Shown here: positions 1-8,355 of the stretch, piece by piece
Layout: each line of letters starts with the position of its first letter
Position numbering within the stretch: position 1 is the first letter of the stretch
NCBI GenBank assembly: GCA_039820405.1
Contig: JBCBQC010000017.1
Coordinates: 1-64,000, forward strand
Reading direction: 5' to 3'
Origin: CALLVY01 sp937899855
Lineage (GTDB): Bacteria > Bacteroidota > Bacteroidia > Chitinophagales > Saprospiraceae
Length of the DNA: 64,000 nucleotides
The notes under the pieces: model-generated
The model's input: only the letters and a program-made list of their open reading frames with translations
Told to the model about the DNA's origin: nothing
Databases searched by the model: none
Translations under genes and position numbers: made by a program

Positions 1-686
1 CCAAAATGGGCATCGCCAATATGGCCCTCGGCCACTACGTCCCGGCCGCCACCCAACTCCAAACCGCCGCCACCTACGCCCCCCGCAAATCCTTCAACGA
101 ATTCCTCGTCCGCCTCTACCAAACCATCAACGCCCTCCACAGTGGCCAGTACGAACAAGCTTACGCCCTCTTTCGCGACAACCACCGCCGCTGTAAGTTC
201 CAACTCATCCGTCAGCAATTCGCCATCATCGAAGCCTACCTTTGTTTCCTAGCCCACTGCGGCCAACTGCAACTGGAGCGGACCTTCCGACTCGGCAAAT
301 ACCTCAACGAGAACATCCTCACCTACTCGGAGAAAGAGGGCGATAACGTCACGATCCTCATCGCGGAATTGCTGGTCTACCTAGTCCGTAAACGGGGGAA
401 GTTTATCGACCGCGTGGATGCCATCAGTACCTACAGCTACCGCCACCTCCGCAGCCCCGAGAGCCAACGCGCCAAGCGCTTTATCAAACTGCTCTGTGCC
501 CTGCCCAAGCTTGACTTTCAACTGGAACACTTGCGAAGGGACTATTGCAAAGACATCGCCTTTATCCAACAAACTCCGATGCGCATCGGTCGCAACGTCG
601 CCATCATCGAAGTGGTGCCTTACCAAGACCTACTCGAATTGGTCTTTCAACAACTTCACCAAAGGCCCGCCGCCACGGCGCCATAA
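1..686 (+). CDS. Helical-repeat hypothetical protein, 5' end cut by window edge
   Basis: The reading frame is open to the left edge and the first visible residues already look like the middle of an alpha-helical repeat protein, so this is probably the C-terminal part of a longer gene. An ATG at 6 is only a possible start. The visible 226 residues are helix-rich, with alternating aromatic and leucine positions as in TPR-like repeats (A-L-G-H-Y, Y-E-Q-A-Y-A-L-F). There is no signal peptide or membrane segment in this part. I do not recognise a specific family. The tail is Ala/Pro-rich and ends at 686. The next gene is convergent, with a terminator-like hairpin between them. Confidence 0.7.
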   Translation, partial: KMGIANMALGHYVPAATQLQTAATYAPRKSFNEFLVRLYQTINALHSGQYEQAYALFRDNHRRCKFQLIRQQFAIIEAYLCFLAHCGQLQLERTFRLGKYLNENILTYSEKEGDNVTILIAELLVYLVRKRGKFIDRVDAISTYSYRHLRSPESQRAKRFIKLLCALPKLDFQLEHLRRDYCKDIAFIQQTPMRIGRNVAIIEVVPYQDLLELVFQQLHQRPAATAP

Positions 687-713
687 AAAATGCCCCGCCC
701 GAGCGGCGAGGCA
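685..713 (-). terminator. Intrinsic terminator for the leftward carboxypeptidase gene
   Basis: Arms at 691-699 and 705-713 pair with one mismatch around a short loop. The A-run at 685-690 becomes a T-run on the minus strand, immediately after the hairpin. The position suits the leftward dacB-like gene ending at 861. Confidence 0.5.
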
Positions 714-860
714 AAATTGGACTTTTTACATTTGGGGAAGGTAGAATGTTTTCAATAAAATGGTTGAAAAGGGTCAGACAGGGTCTGTTGAGTTAGTGCC
801 TACAATATAGCTTAATTCTTTACCATTTTAAAGCTTTTACGAGGGAAAAGTAAAAGTTCC

Positions 861-2201
861 TCAGTAGGTCAGGTATAAATTGCGGAGTATCTTTTCCATT
901 TCTTCCTTGAGCTCCCGCGAGCCATTCACGTAGTTGTTGTGCATAAAACTGAAGATCAGGACCTTGCCACTCTGGGCCACCAGGTAGCCGCTCAGGCAAT
1001 GCACCCCACTTAGGGTACCGGTTTTGGCGTACACGTAGGGCTCCGCCCCGCCGCCGTACCATTCGACGATGGTCCCCGATTGGCCCCCCGCCGGAAAAAG
1101 ATCGGTCAGCAATTCCCATTCAACCAGTTGGTACAATTCGTACAATACCTGTCGGACCGAGCGGGGCGTCAGCAGGTTGTAGCGGGAGAGGCCGGAGCCA
1201 TCCACCCAGCGTACCGGATCGGGAAGGTCGGTCAGCAACTCCTGGCGGGCGTAGTCGATGATCTTGCGGGTATTGAGAGTGTCAAACACCTGACCGGCGC
1301 AGGTGAGGAGGAGCTGTTCGGAGATAAAATTATCGCTTTCCTGCATCATCAAACGGTACGCCGTACGTAAAGCCGGACCGTAGCGGGTTCGAGATTTTCG
1401 AGAGGGTTGGACCCGCCGGGGGTACCGGGCGACGGGGCGGTGGAGCGTATCGCTGAGTAGGGTCAGGAAGAGGCTGTCGCTGTAGCGGAAAGGGATGCTG
1501 ACGCCGGCTTGGGGCCCGTGGGGGAGGGGCGTGGGATATTCAAAAATATTACAATCCCGCCGCCTTCGCAAGCGCGCCGGACGGTAGTCGTCGGGGGCTT
1601 GGGGGACCAATAGGTTGCTAAAGTATTGGGGCACCACCCGATAAGGCTCCGCCGCCGCCTTCTCCAAATGCACCAGATTGCCGTAGAGCGGCAAAGCCGA
1701 CTTCTCCGGTTGGAAATAGTACGGATAATCGTCCCAGGACCAGCCCGCTCCCAGCACTTCGTCCTGAAAATTGTAGGGGCAAAAGAACAACTGTCGGTCC
1801 TGATTTCGTAGGAAATCGAGGGTGCCGCTGTCGTTGCCCAGGGGAGGGTACAAGGGGCTGGGGTCGCCCGTACCCCAAAAGAGTAGGGAGTCCCCCCGGA
1901 TTTCGTAGCGCAAGGCGGGAATCGAATCGGGCAGGAGGCGAAGGCAGGTGTAGAGGGTCAGGATTTTGACGTTGGAAGCGGGGGTGAAATAGCGATCGGC
2001 AGCGTATTCGTGAAGGATTTTTCCACTCGCCGCGTCCATCAGCGAAAAGCCCATAAAGTGGCGGCCAAATACTTCCGAACGGTCGACCTGCTGCTCCCAC
2101 AGCTTGGCCTGGGCCTTCCCCACACGCTTGGCCGAGGTACAGCTGGTGCCCAAGGCCAGCGTTAGCAATAGCAATGTTATTCCTCTCCAGAAAAAGCCCA
2201 T
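861..2201 (-). CDS. dacB: PBP4-type D-alanyl-D-alanine carboxypeptidase/endopeptidase (peptidase S13)
   Basis: Low-molecular-weight penicillin-binding protein expected to trim or cleave peptidoglycan peptide cross-links in the periplasm. The three active-site motifs of the serine penicillin-binding fold are in order: S76-N-V-K79 (SxxK, nucleophile), S289-D-N291 (SxN) and K393-T-G395 (KTG). The large insert between the first two motifs is typical of family S13. The 446-residue length fits. The N-terminus is hydrophobic and runs into G-T-S-C21, so it is either a lipoprotein or has a conventional signal peptide. ATG at 2201 is the first in-frame start before the hydrophobic stretch. It is transcribed away from the M28 peptidase gene, with about 220 bp between the two starts. 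Confidence 0.9.
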   Translation of the reverse strand: MGFFWRGITLLLLTLALGTSCTSAKRVGKAQAKLWEQQVDRSEVFGRHFMGFSLMDAASGKILHEYAADRYFTPASNVKILTLYTCLRLLPDSIPALRYEIRGDSLLFWGTGDPSPLYPPLGNDSGTLDFLRNQDRQLFFCPYNFQDEVLGAGWSWDDYPYYFQPEKSALPLYGNLVHLEKAAAEPYRVVPQYFSNLLVPQAPDDYRPARLRRRRDCNIFEYPTPLPHGPQAGVSIPFRYSDSLFLTLLSDTLHRPVARYPRRVQPSRKSRTRYGPALRTAYRLMMQESDNFISEQLLLTCAGQVFDTLNTRKIIDYARQELLTDLPDPVRWVDGSGLSRYNLLTPRSVRQVLYELYQLVEWELLTDLFPAGGQSGTIVEWYGGGAEPYVYAKTGTLSGVHCLSGYLVAQSGKVLIFSFMHNNYVNGSRELKEEMEKILRNLYLTY

Positions 2202-2428
2202 CGACCGATCGAATTTGTAAGTGGTGATTACGATTTACGATATCATTGATGTTCCAAGCTCCAACGGGAAACACCCCGGAGCGTGGGTCATACTGGGTTT
2301 TGAGCAACAACACAACAATCAAGTCTTGAACCACCAAGACGTGTAAACTGGCGCTAATATTAAAATAAATTGCCATTAATCGCTATCTTTTGTGTCAGTA
2401 CTTTACATAACGATAAAATTTTGTGATC

Positions 2429-4180
2429 ATGAAGCGATTCTTCTACCTCGCCTTGGCCCTCCTGTGGGGCCCCTTTTCCCAAGCTCAAACCAACATCAGC
2501 TGTACCAATCCCACCGCCGAAGCGGTTATGAAAGGGGACTACGAACGAGCCGATTACCTGCCCACCACGATCATCACCAACCCCGACGAAATCGTCGACC
2601 ACCTGATGACCAACATCACCGCCGATTCGCTCAAAGCCTACATCATCAAGCTGGCCTCTTTTGGAAATCGCAATACCGGCGCCGATACGCTGTCGGCGAC
2701 CAAGGGCATGGGCGCTTCGCGGCGTTGGGTACACCAAAAATTTACCGAGTTTAGCGCCGCCGCCGAAAACCGACTCCTCCCCGGCTACCTCCAATTCGAT
2801 CAGGATATCTGCGGTATGGGCCAGCACCGCAACACCATCGCCGTACTGCCCGGTACGGCCGCCGACGAACGCGATATCATCATCATCGAAGGGCATATAG
2901 ACAGCCGCTGCTCGGGCGCCTGCGACATCGACTGTCTGGCCGAAGGGGTGGAAGACAACGCCAGTGGTACCGCCCTCGTCATCGAACTGGCCCGGGTAAT
3001 GAGCCAACTGAGCTTCGAGCACACCATCGTATTTATGGCCACTACCGGCGAAGAACAAGGCCTCTTCGGTGCCAATGCTTTCGCCACCTACGCCAGCAGC
3101 CAAAACATCTGGATCAAAGGCGTACTCAACAACGACGTCATCGGGGGAATCATTTGCGGAGCCACCTCCTCCGAACCTTCCTGCCCCGGCGAAAACCTGA
3201 TCGACAGCACCCAAGTCCGACTCTTCTCCTTGGGTGGCAACGGTTCTAAACACAAATCTTGGTGCCGCTTCATCAAATTGGAATACCAGGAAGAAGTTCT
3301 ACCCAACGCCGCCGTTCCCATGATGATCACCCTCATGTCGGCCGAAGACCGTACCGGACGCGGGGGCGACCACATCCCCTTCCACGACCGCAACTATACC
3401 GCCATGCGTTTTACCGCCGCCCACGAACACGGCGATGCCTCCAATGGACCCGATTATCACGATCGTCAACACACCCAGGAAGATATTCTGGGCATCGATA
3501 CCGATAACGACGGGGTGATCGATAGCTTCTTTGTCGATTTCAATTACCTTCGCCGCAATGCCCTCATCAATGCCAATGCCGCCGCCATGGCTGCTATCGG
3601 TCCCATTGCCCCCTTCAACGTCCTCCTCAGTACCACCGATACCGAAGGCGAAATCCGTGTCGAAGTCGTCGACAACAATGACTACAATCACTACCGCATT
3701 GGATTCCGTACCGATCAAATGGATTTTGATTCGGTTTATACCCTGGTCGGTGGAAAAGTCGATACGATCACCTCCACCCAGCGCTTCAACTGGATTACCG
3801 CCGCCTCGGTTGACGATAACGGCGTCGAAAGTCTATTCTCCGCGGAGCGCCAGGCCGTCCTGGAATTTACCAATACCAGCACCAGCGAACCAGCCTCCGC
3901 CGAGCGCAAGCGGTACGAGCTGATGCCCAATCGCCCCAACCCCTTCGACGAGTCGACCATCATCGGCTGGATGGTTTACGATCCCCCGAGCGTAAATCGC
4001 GGAGAGGTCCGCATCACCGACCTCAATGGGCGCTTGGTCGAAAGCCTAGCTGTCGACCTCAAATTAGGACTCAATGAAGTCTTATACCGCCACGGTTACC
4101 GACAACTGGGCACCTTTATCTATAGCCTCGTGATCGATGGCCGGGTGGTGGATTCCAAACGAATGGTTTTTGCTAATTGA
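2429..4180 (+). CDS. Secreted M28-family zinc aminopeptidase with T9SS sorting domain
   Basis: Predicted extracellular metallopeptidase. A signal peptide occupies residues 1-19. The M28 core has zinc-ligand and catalytic positions in order: H156 and D158 in EGHIDS, E175-D176 in EDNASG, E208-E209 in TTGEEQG, D236 in NNDVIG, and a final histidine near 344-348. The last ~85 residues form a type A T9SS sorting domain (M-P-N-R-P-N-P-F followed by beta strands and a terminal K-R-M-V), so export through the outer membrane is expected. ATG at 2429 is preferred over an in-frame GTG at 2423 because it starts the signal peptide directly. A TATCTTTT element at 2384-2391 resembles a -7 box. The 3' end overlaps the convergent porin gene by 8 bp. 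Confidence 0.92.
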   Translation: MKRFFYLALALLWGPFSQAQTNISCTNPTAEAVMKGDYERADYLPTTIITNPDEIVDHLMTNITADSLKAYIIKLASFGNRNTGADTLSATKGMGASRRWVHQKFTEFSAAAENRLLPGYLQFDQDICGMGQHRNTIAVLPGTAADERDIIIIEGHIDSRCSGACDIDCLAEGVEDNASGTALVIELARVMSQLSFEHTIVFMATTGEEQGLFGANAFATYASSQNIWIKGVLNNDVIGGIICGATSSEPSCPGENLIDSTQVRLFSLGGNGSKHKSWCRFIKLEYQEEVLPNAAVPMMITLMSAEDRTGRGGDHIPFHDRNYTAMRFTAAHEHGDASNGPDYHDRQHTQEDILGIDTDNDGVIDSFFVDFNYLRRNALINANAAAMAAIGPIAPFNVLLSTTDTEGEIRVEVVDNNDYNHYRIGFRTDQMDFDSVYTLVGGKVDTITSTQRFNWITAASVDDNGVESLFSAERQAVLEFTNTSTSEPASAERKRYELMPNRPNPFDESTIIGWMVYDPPSVNRGEVRITDLNGRLVESLAVDLKLGLNEVLYRHGYRQLGTFIYSLVIDGRVVDSKRMVFAN

Positions 4181-6329
4181 GAAAGCGCCAACTGAGGCCA
4201 AAGCGAATGAGAAAGTAGGGACGGGCGTGTAGCGGTGTTTGAAAGATAAAGTCGTTGGGGCGGAGGAATTGATTGAGGTTTTCGGTCTTGACGAAGGCCC
4301 GAACGGTTTTGACCTTGATGCTCAGGGAGAGGTCGATGATGGGTTGGAAGCCGTAGCGCTCGGTTTCCTGGAGGTGAAATTGCCCGAAGAGGTGCTGGTA
4401 GGCATTGGGCAAATAATTGCTATTCCACTGGACGTCGATGCCCAGTCGGGCCAGCATGACTTTGCGAAAGATACGCCCCCGGATGTAGAGTTGGTGCTTG
4501 CCGTAGAGGGTGGGCAGGGGCAGGAGGTCTTGTTGGGAGGAAAACTGCCAGACGAAGGTGTTATCGAGGTGAAGGACGCCCAGGCTAAAGTTTTGGCGGA
4601 TGTAGATTTGGGGAACGTTGATGACCGTGGCGCTTTGCTGGGGTTGGGCGATGGTATCGAAGTAGATGTAGTTGTTGATCAGGTGGTACTGGCCACCGAC
4701 TTCGGTTCCAAATTGGGGCAGGCGGTAGGTGGCGGCGAGGGTGGTTTCGAAGGTTTTGCGAAAGTCCCGTTCCCACACCAGGCTTTCCGTCACGTAGAAG
4801 CGATTTTGGATGTGGCTCGGTGCGTAGAGTTGCTGCTGCGCCCGCGCTTCGAATACGCCCAGCTGGCCCAGGTCAATTTGCAGATCGCCACTGAGGTGGT
4901 AGTCGCCGATGTTTTGGAGCAAGCTGTAGTGGGCGTAGGTGAGCAGCTGGATCTGAGGGGTAGGGGCAAATTTCCAATTGCCGGTCAGTAGCAAGTTGTT
5001 GAGCGTCTGGGTGGGCACGGGTTCCTGTTCCAGGCGAATCAGTCGGTGGATCAAACCCACCTCCAGCTTACCCCGGTTCTTGCTGGCCGTACGCCCCCCC
5101 CCATCCTGTCTCGCCGTACCGATGCGAAACGTATTCTCCAACACGCGCTCCCGAATGTAATGCCGCAAACCCTGATTGTGAACCTGGTAGCGCCCGTAAT
5201 AAGCCGAATCCGCCGCCAGGCTGATGTCCGAAAACTTGTACCAATTGTTGGCGTAGCTGATCTTGTGAAAAACCAAAAATTCCCGCTTCCAAGGACGGCG
5301 TACCTTTTGAGGCGGTGGGATCTGCGCACTGCTGTCGGTCCGCACCATCGTATCCAGTACCTCGGTCGTCCCATCCGTCAAGGCGGTTACTTCCAAACTA
5401 TCGACCCCCGTCAAAGTATCCGGCGGGGGAACCTCCGTGCTGGGCGGTGGTGGGCCCGCCCCCTTCTTGCGCTTGCGCCGGCGCGGCTGATTTTCCCGCG
5501 GCCCCACCAGCCGAAAATAATGCGCGTAAGCCACTTCCTGCTTTTGGTAGCGCGTCTCGGCCGCAGCATCCGCACCCACCCCCCGAAAGGCCATCTTGGT
5601 CCCTTCGAGCAGCACCGGTACCGTGCCCTCCTCACTGCGGTTGGTCGTCGTGACGCTGCTGGTATCGATGCCGCCATTGTGGCCCTGAAAACTGGAATTG
5701 TGGGTAAAGGTGAAATAACCATCATAGGTTCCACTGGGGTGGTGGTACCAAAAGCCCGTACCGAGGGCGGTATTCTTAGCCGCCTGGTTTTTGTACACCC
5801 CCGCGTGGTTGATCCGCAAAAAGTCGATGCTCATATTGACCTGGGGGCCAAAATTGCGACTAAAGTCTACCGATAGGATTTGATCTTGCTGCGTACGCCC
5901 CTGGGCAAAGGCGGCGTCGGTAAAGGCCTTGTCGATCACGTAAAAGGGAATGCTATCGGAAGGAAGGTAGTAACCGTCGAATTGGTGCAAGCCGATGTCG
6001 TAGCCCCGGCGGAAGACCGGTTCGAAAACCAACTGCTGCTGGGGAGTTCCGACGTTGCCCAGGTTGATCCGCTCGATGCCTTGGCCGCGGGAGGGCTGGG
6101 GTTGGTGAAAGTGGTTGCTGAGTAAGGTGTCGTCGTAGGAGATCAGCACCTTGGGGTTGGGGACGTAAAAATAGGAAACGTCAAAAGTATCGGGTTCGAC
6201 GAAGATTTGCTCCAAAAAGCCACTGTCCCCAGTCGTGGTACCCCGTGGGGGCGCTTGCGCCCACAGGGTACCCGGACCGAAGATCCCAAAGAAAAAGACA
6301 AACAAATAGAGATGTACTAGTGGCCGCAT
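4173..6329 (-). CDS. Putative porin (Bacteroidota outer-membrane barrel family)
   Basis: A 718-residue outer-membrane protein with signal peptide (residues 1 to ~25, ending W-A-Q). The N-terminal region, with Y-F-Y-V-P-N-P-K and the S-V-D-F-S-R-N-F-G stretch, matches the Bacteroidota putative porin family. Most of the protein alternates aromatic and polar residues in strands, as in a transmembrane beta barrel, and the last residue before the terminal L-N is phenylalanine. A Pro/Lys/Arg-rich linker (R-R-R-K-R-K-K-G, then P-P-P-P) interrupts the middle and is probably an external or periplasmic loop. Its substrate cannot be predicted. A strong hairpin lies just inside the coding region at 6237-6272. 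Confidence 0.82.
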   Translation of the reverse strand: MRPLVHLYLFVFFFGIFGPGTLWAQAPPRGTTTGDSGFLEQIFVEPDTFDVSYFYVPNPKVLISYDDTLLSNHFHQPQPSRGQGIERINLGNVGTPQQQLVFEPVFRRGYDIGLHQFDGYYLPSDSIPFYVIDKAFTDAAFAQGRTQQDQILSVDFSRNFGPQVNMSIDFLRINHAGVYKNQAAKNTALGTGFWYHHPSGTYDGYFTFTHNSSFQGHNGGIDTSSVTTTNRSEEGTVPVLLEGTKMAFRGVGADAAAETRYQKQEVAYAHYFRLVGPRENQPRRRKRKKGAGPPPPSTEVPPPDTLTGVDSLEVTALTDGTTEVLDTMVRTDSSAQIPPPQKVRRPWKREFLVFHKISYANNWYKFSDISLAADSAYYGRYQVHNQGLRHYIRERVLENTFRIGTARQDGGGRTASKNRGKLEVGLIHRLIRLEQEPVPTQTLNNLLLTGNWKFAPTPQIQLLTYAHYSLLQNIGDYHLSGDLQIDLGQLGVFEARAQQQLYAPSHIQNRFYVTESLVWERDFRKTFETTLAATYRLPQFGTEVGGQYHLINNYIYFDTIAQPQQSATVINVPQIYIRQNFSLGVLHLDNTFVWQFSSQQDLLPLPTLYGKHQLYIRGRIFRKVMLARLGIDVQWNSNYLPNAYQHLFGQFHLQETERYGFQPIIDLSLSIKVKTVRAFVKTENLNQFLRPNDFIFQTPLHARPYFLIRFGLSWRFLN
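6237..6272 (-). repeat. GC-rich inverted repeat within the 5' coding part of the porin gene
   Basis: The arms GGTACCC...GGGTACC continue inward to give 13 consecutive base pairs (one G-U in the mRNA) plus an inner GCG/CGC after a two-base bulge. It covers codons ~20-31, at the signal-peptide cleavage region, about 60 nt from the start codon. Confidence 0.7.
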
Positions 6330-6426
6330 GTGCTGTGTTCCTAAATCGCGCGCAAGATAAGAAATTTCGAGTCCTGCTGAAACCTAAAGAGGCCGCGATG
6401 CGATCGGAGGTTGCGCCCACCGGTTT

Positions 6427-7875
6427 TTATTCCACCATCACCTTGCGCACGGCATTGATACCCGTTCCCCGGATGCGCAGCAGGTAAAGCCCCGGCGCCC
6501 AACTGGCGGGTGCCCGACTGCGCAGCGTATTGGCCCCCCGCAGCAAACGCGCGGGCTCGGTGGTGAGCAAGCGGCCCCGAACGTCGTACCACTCTAAATG
6601 AACGGCACTCTCCAGCTCGGGAAACTCGATTTGAATCTGTAATTCGTCCCGAACGGGTTGGGGCGACAGCTGAATCTGCCCGTCGTCCGCAAAGACGGGC
6701 TGGGTGGAAGTAACCATGGTATCGGCGTTGCAAGGCTCCGCCTGGTAGGCCTCACAATCGCGGGGCAGGGCCTCAAAGACGAACAGGCCATTGTTCATGT
6801 CCGAGATCAGGATGGTACCCGATTCAAACAGCGGATAGACCCCCCAAGCTCCCTGGTAGGTGGCTTCATCGGGGCCATCGAAGGTATCGTAAAAGGCGAT
6901 GCGCTCGGGATTGAGCGGGTCGGAAACGTCAAACACCTGCAAGCCCTCGTGGTAGTAGGAAACGTAAAGCAAGTTGCACTTGACGATCAGGTTGTGGGGA
7001 ATGCTGGTGCTGATGTTGGAGCCCGTATCAAAGGTCTTGGAAACCTCCAAGTTTTCTTCTTCGCACACGTCGATGACTTTGAGGTCGGTGCCCCAGGTCT
7101 CGTCGGCCATAAAGTAGTAGCGTCCCACCTCATCCAGCCAACCAGAGTGGTTGTAGCCCTGCTGGGGATAAGTGGTCATGCTTTCGATCAGCTGGGGATT
7201 CTTCGGATCGGTGAGGTCGTAGATGCGGAAACCATCGGAGGAGCCACAGTTGAGGTAGGCGATGTTGTCGCGGACGTAGCCATCGTGGGCGTAGGGAACG
7301 TTCCCATCGGCCGGATAGCTGGCCAATTCCACGGGGCGCTCGGGGTCCTCCAGGGAGTACACGGCCACGCCTTTGGCCCCGTAGTCCGCGCCGAAGGCGT
7401 ATAAACGGGCGTTGTCCTCATCGATAAAGACATTGTGAGCGGTCCGAAAATGTTCGTTGGAATCGTAGACCAAGGTCGTAGAATTGGGCAGGTCCGTCAG
7501 GTCGATGACCTGCAGGGTACTGGCACTGCCCTCGTCGGCCACGAGGTAGAGGTAGCCCCCGTAATCGTGAAAATCGCGGTGGATGATTTGCCGACCCTGC
7601 GCCCGTCCGGCGACAAAGGCCGAGGTCAACTCTACCAGGTTGCTTGGATCGGTGACGTCGAAAAAGTGAACACCCATCGTGGAGCCGATGATGGCGATTT
7701 CGCGACCGTTAATGGTGACGCCCCAGACGTCGTTGTAGCGACCGTCGTAGGCCGTGGTGGCGGGTAGGCTTTCATCGTGCCACTGGCTCAACAGCGTGGC
7801 TTCGACGGCCTGGCTGGAGCCCCAACTGGGCCACAAAAGGATGCCCAAAGTGAGTGCGAGTAAATTTTTTAGCAT
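6427..7875 (-). CDS. Choice-of-anchor B family protein (LVIVD-type repeats) with T9SS sorting domain
   Basis: A 482-residue secreted protein. A signal peptide covers residues 1-22 (W-G-S-S-Q-A). The body consists of beta-propeller-like units with the motif I-x-G-x-x-x-G-V-x-F-F-D-V-T-D-P-x-N and its variants (V-Y-S-L-E-D-P-E-R-P, I-Y-D-L-T-D-P-K-N-P, V-F-D-V-S-D-P-L-N-P). These are the signatures of LVIVD repeats and of the choice-of-anchor B family. The C-terminus (Q-L-S-P-Q-P-V-R-D-E followed by W-Y-D-V-R-G-R-L-L and a terminal R-K-V-M-V-E) is a T9SS type A sorting domain. It is cell-surface or extracellular; function unknown. It lies ~100 bp upstream of the porin gene on the same strand. 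Confidence 0.9.
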   Translation of the reverse strand: MLKNLLALTLGILLWPSWGSSQAVEATLLSQWHDESLPATTAYDGRYNDVWGVTINGREIAIIGSTMGVHFFDVTDPSNLVELTSAFVAGRAQGRQIIHRDFHDYGGYLYLVADEGSASTLQVIDLTDLPNSTTLVYDSNEHFRTAHNVFIDEDNARLYAFGADYGAKGVAVYSLEDPERPVELASYPADGNVPYAHDGYVRDNIAYLNCGSSDGFRIYDLTDPKNPQLIESMTTYPQQGYNHSGWLDEVGRYYFMADETWGTDLKVIDVCEEENLEVSKTFDTGSNISTSIPHNLIVKCNLLYVSYYHEGLQVFDVSDPLNPERIAFYDTFDGPDEATYQGAWGVYPLFESGTILISDMNNGLFVFEALPRDCEAYQAEPCNADTMVTSTQPVFADDGQIQLSPQPVRDELQIQIEFPELESAVHLEWYDVRGRLLTTEPARLLRGANTLRSRAPASWAPGLYLLRIRGTGINAVRKVMVE

Positions 7876-7979
7876 GCGGTATTTTTTCGGTTTGAATAAG
7901 CAATCAAATGTTTGTCCCCCAAATTAAACAAAAAAATGGCCGCGGACTGTCAGTTACTGGGCAGCCCCCGGGCTTTTGC

Positions 7980-8279
7980 CTAGCGGAAGTACATCAAAAC
8001 GGCCCCAAACAGGGTGATCAGTACCACCAGTACAATGGCCATCTGGGTAGAATAGCGGATGTGACGCACAAACAGTGCAATGTTTTCGCGTTGCTGAGGG
8101 TAGCGGGGGTAAATCTCCTGCTCCATTTTGCGGGGGTTGAGGATGTGGCTGGCGCCAAATTCGACCCGGTTTTTAACCAGCACGCGGTAAACGCGGAGCA
8201 CCTTCATCCGAAAGTAGAGGTTGAGGAATAACATGGCGACAAACAAACCGATGATGAGGGCGACCAGTAATAGGTACAT
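7980..8279 (-). CDS. Small two-helix membrane protein
   Basis: A 99-residue protein with a hydrophobic helix at each end (residues 1-22 and ~78-97), joined by a basic ~55-residue segment (R-M-K-V-L-R-V-Y, then N-P-R-K-M-E-Q-E). The start ATG and stop are clear, and codon use matches the neighbours. I do not recognise the family. The helix-loop-helix layout suggests both termini on the same side of the inner membrane. It sits between two T9SS-substrate genes on the same strand, with gaps of 104 bp and 76 bp, so co-transcription is possible. Confidence 0.75.
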   Translation of the reverse strand: MYLLLVALIIGLFVAMLFLNLYFRMKVLRVYRVLVKNRVEFGASHILNPRKMEQEIYPRYPQQRENIALFVRHIRYSTQMAIVLVVLITLFGAVLMYFR

Positions 8280-8355
8280 AAAGCGTGACCTTATTGCGTT
8301 AGGAATCCCACAAAATTACGGAGATCAGCGGGTTTTTCCTACTGTTTTACTCACC

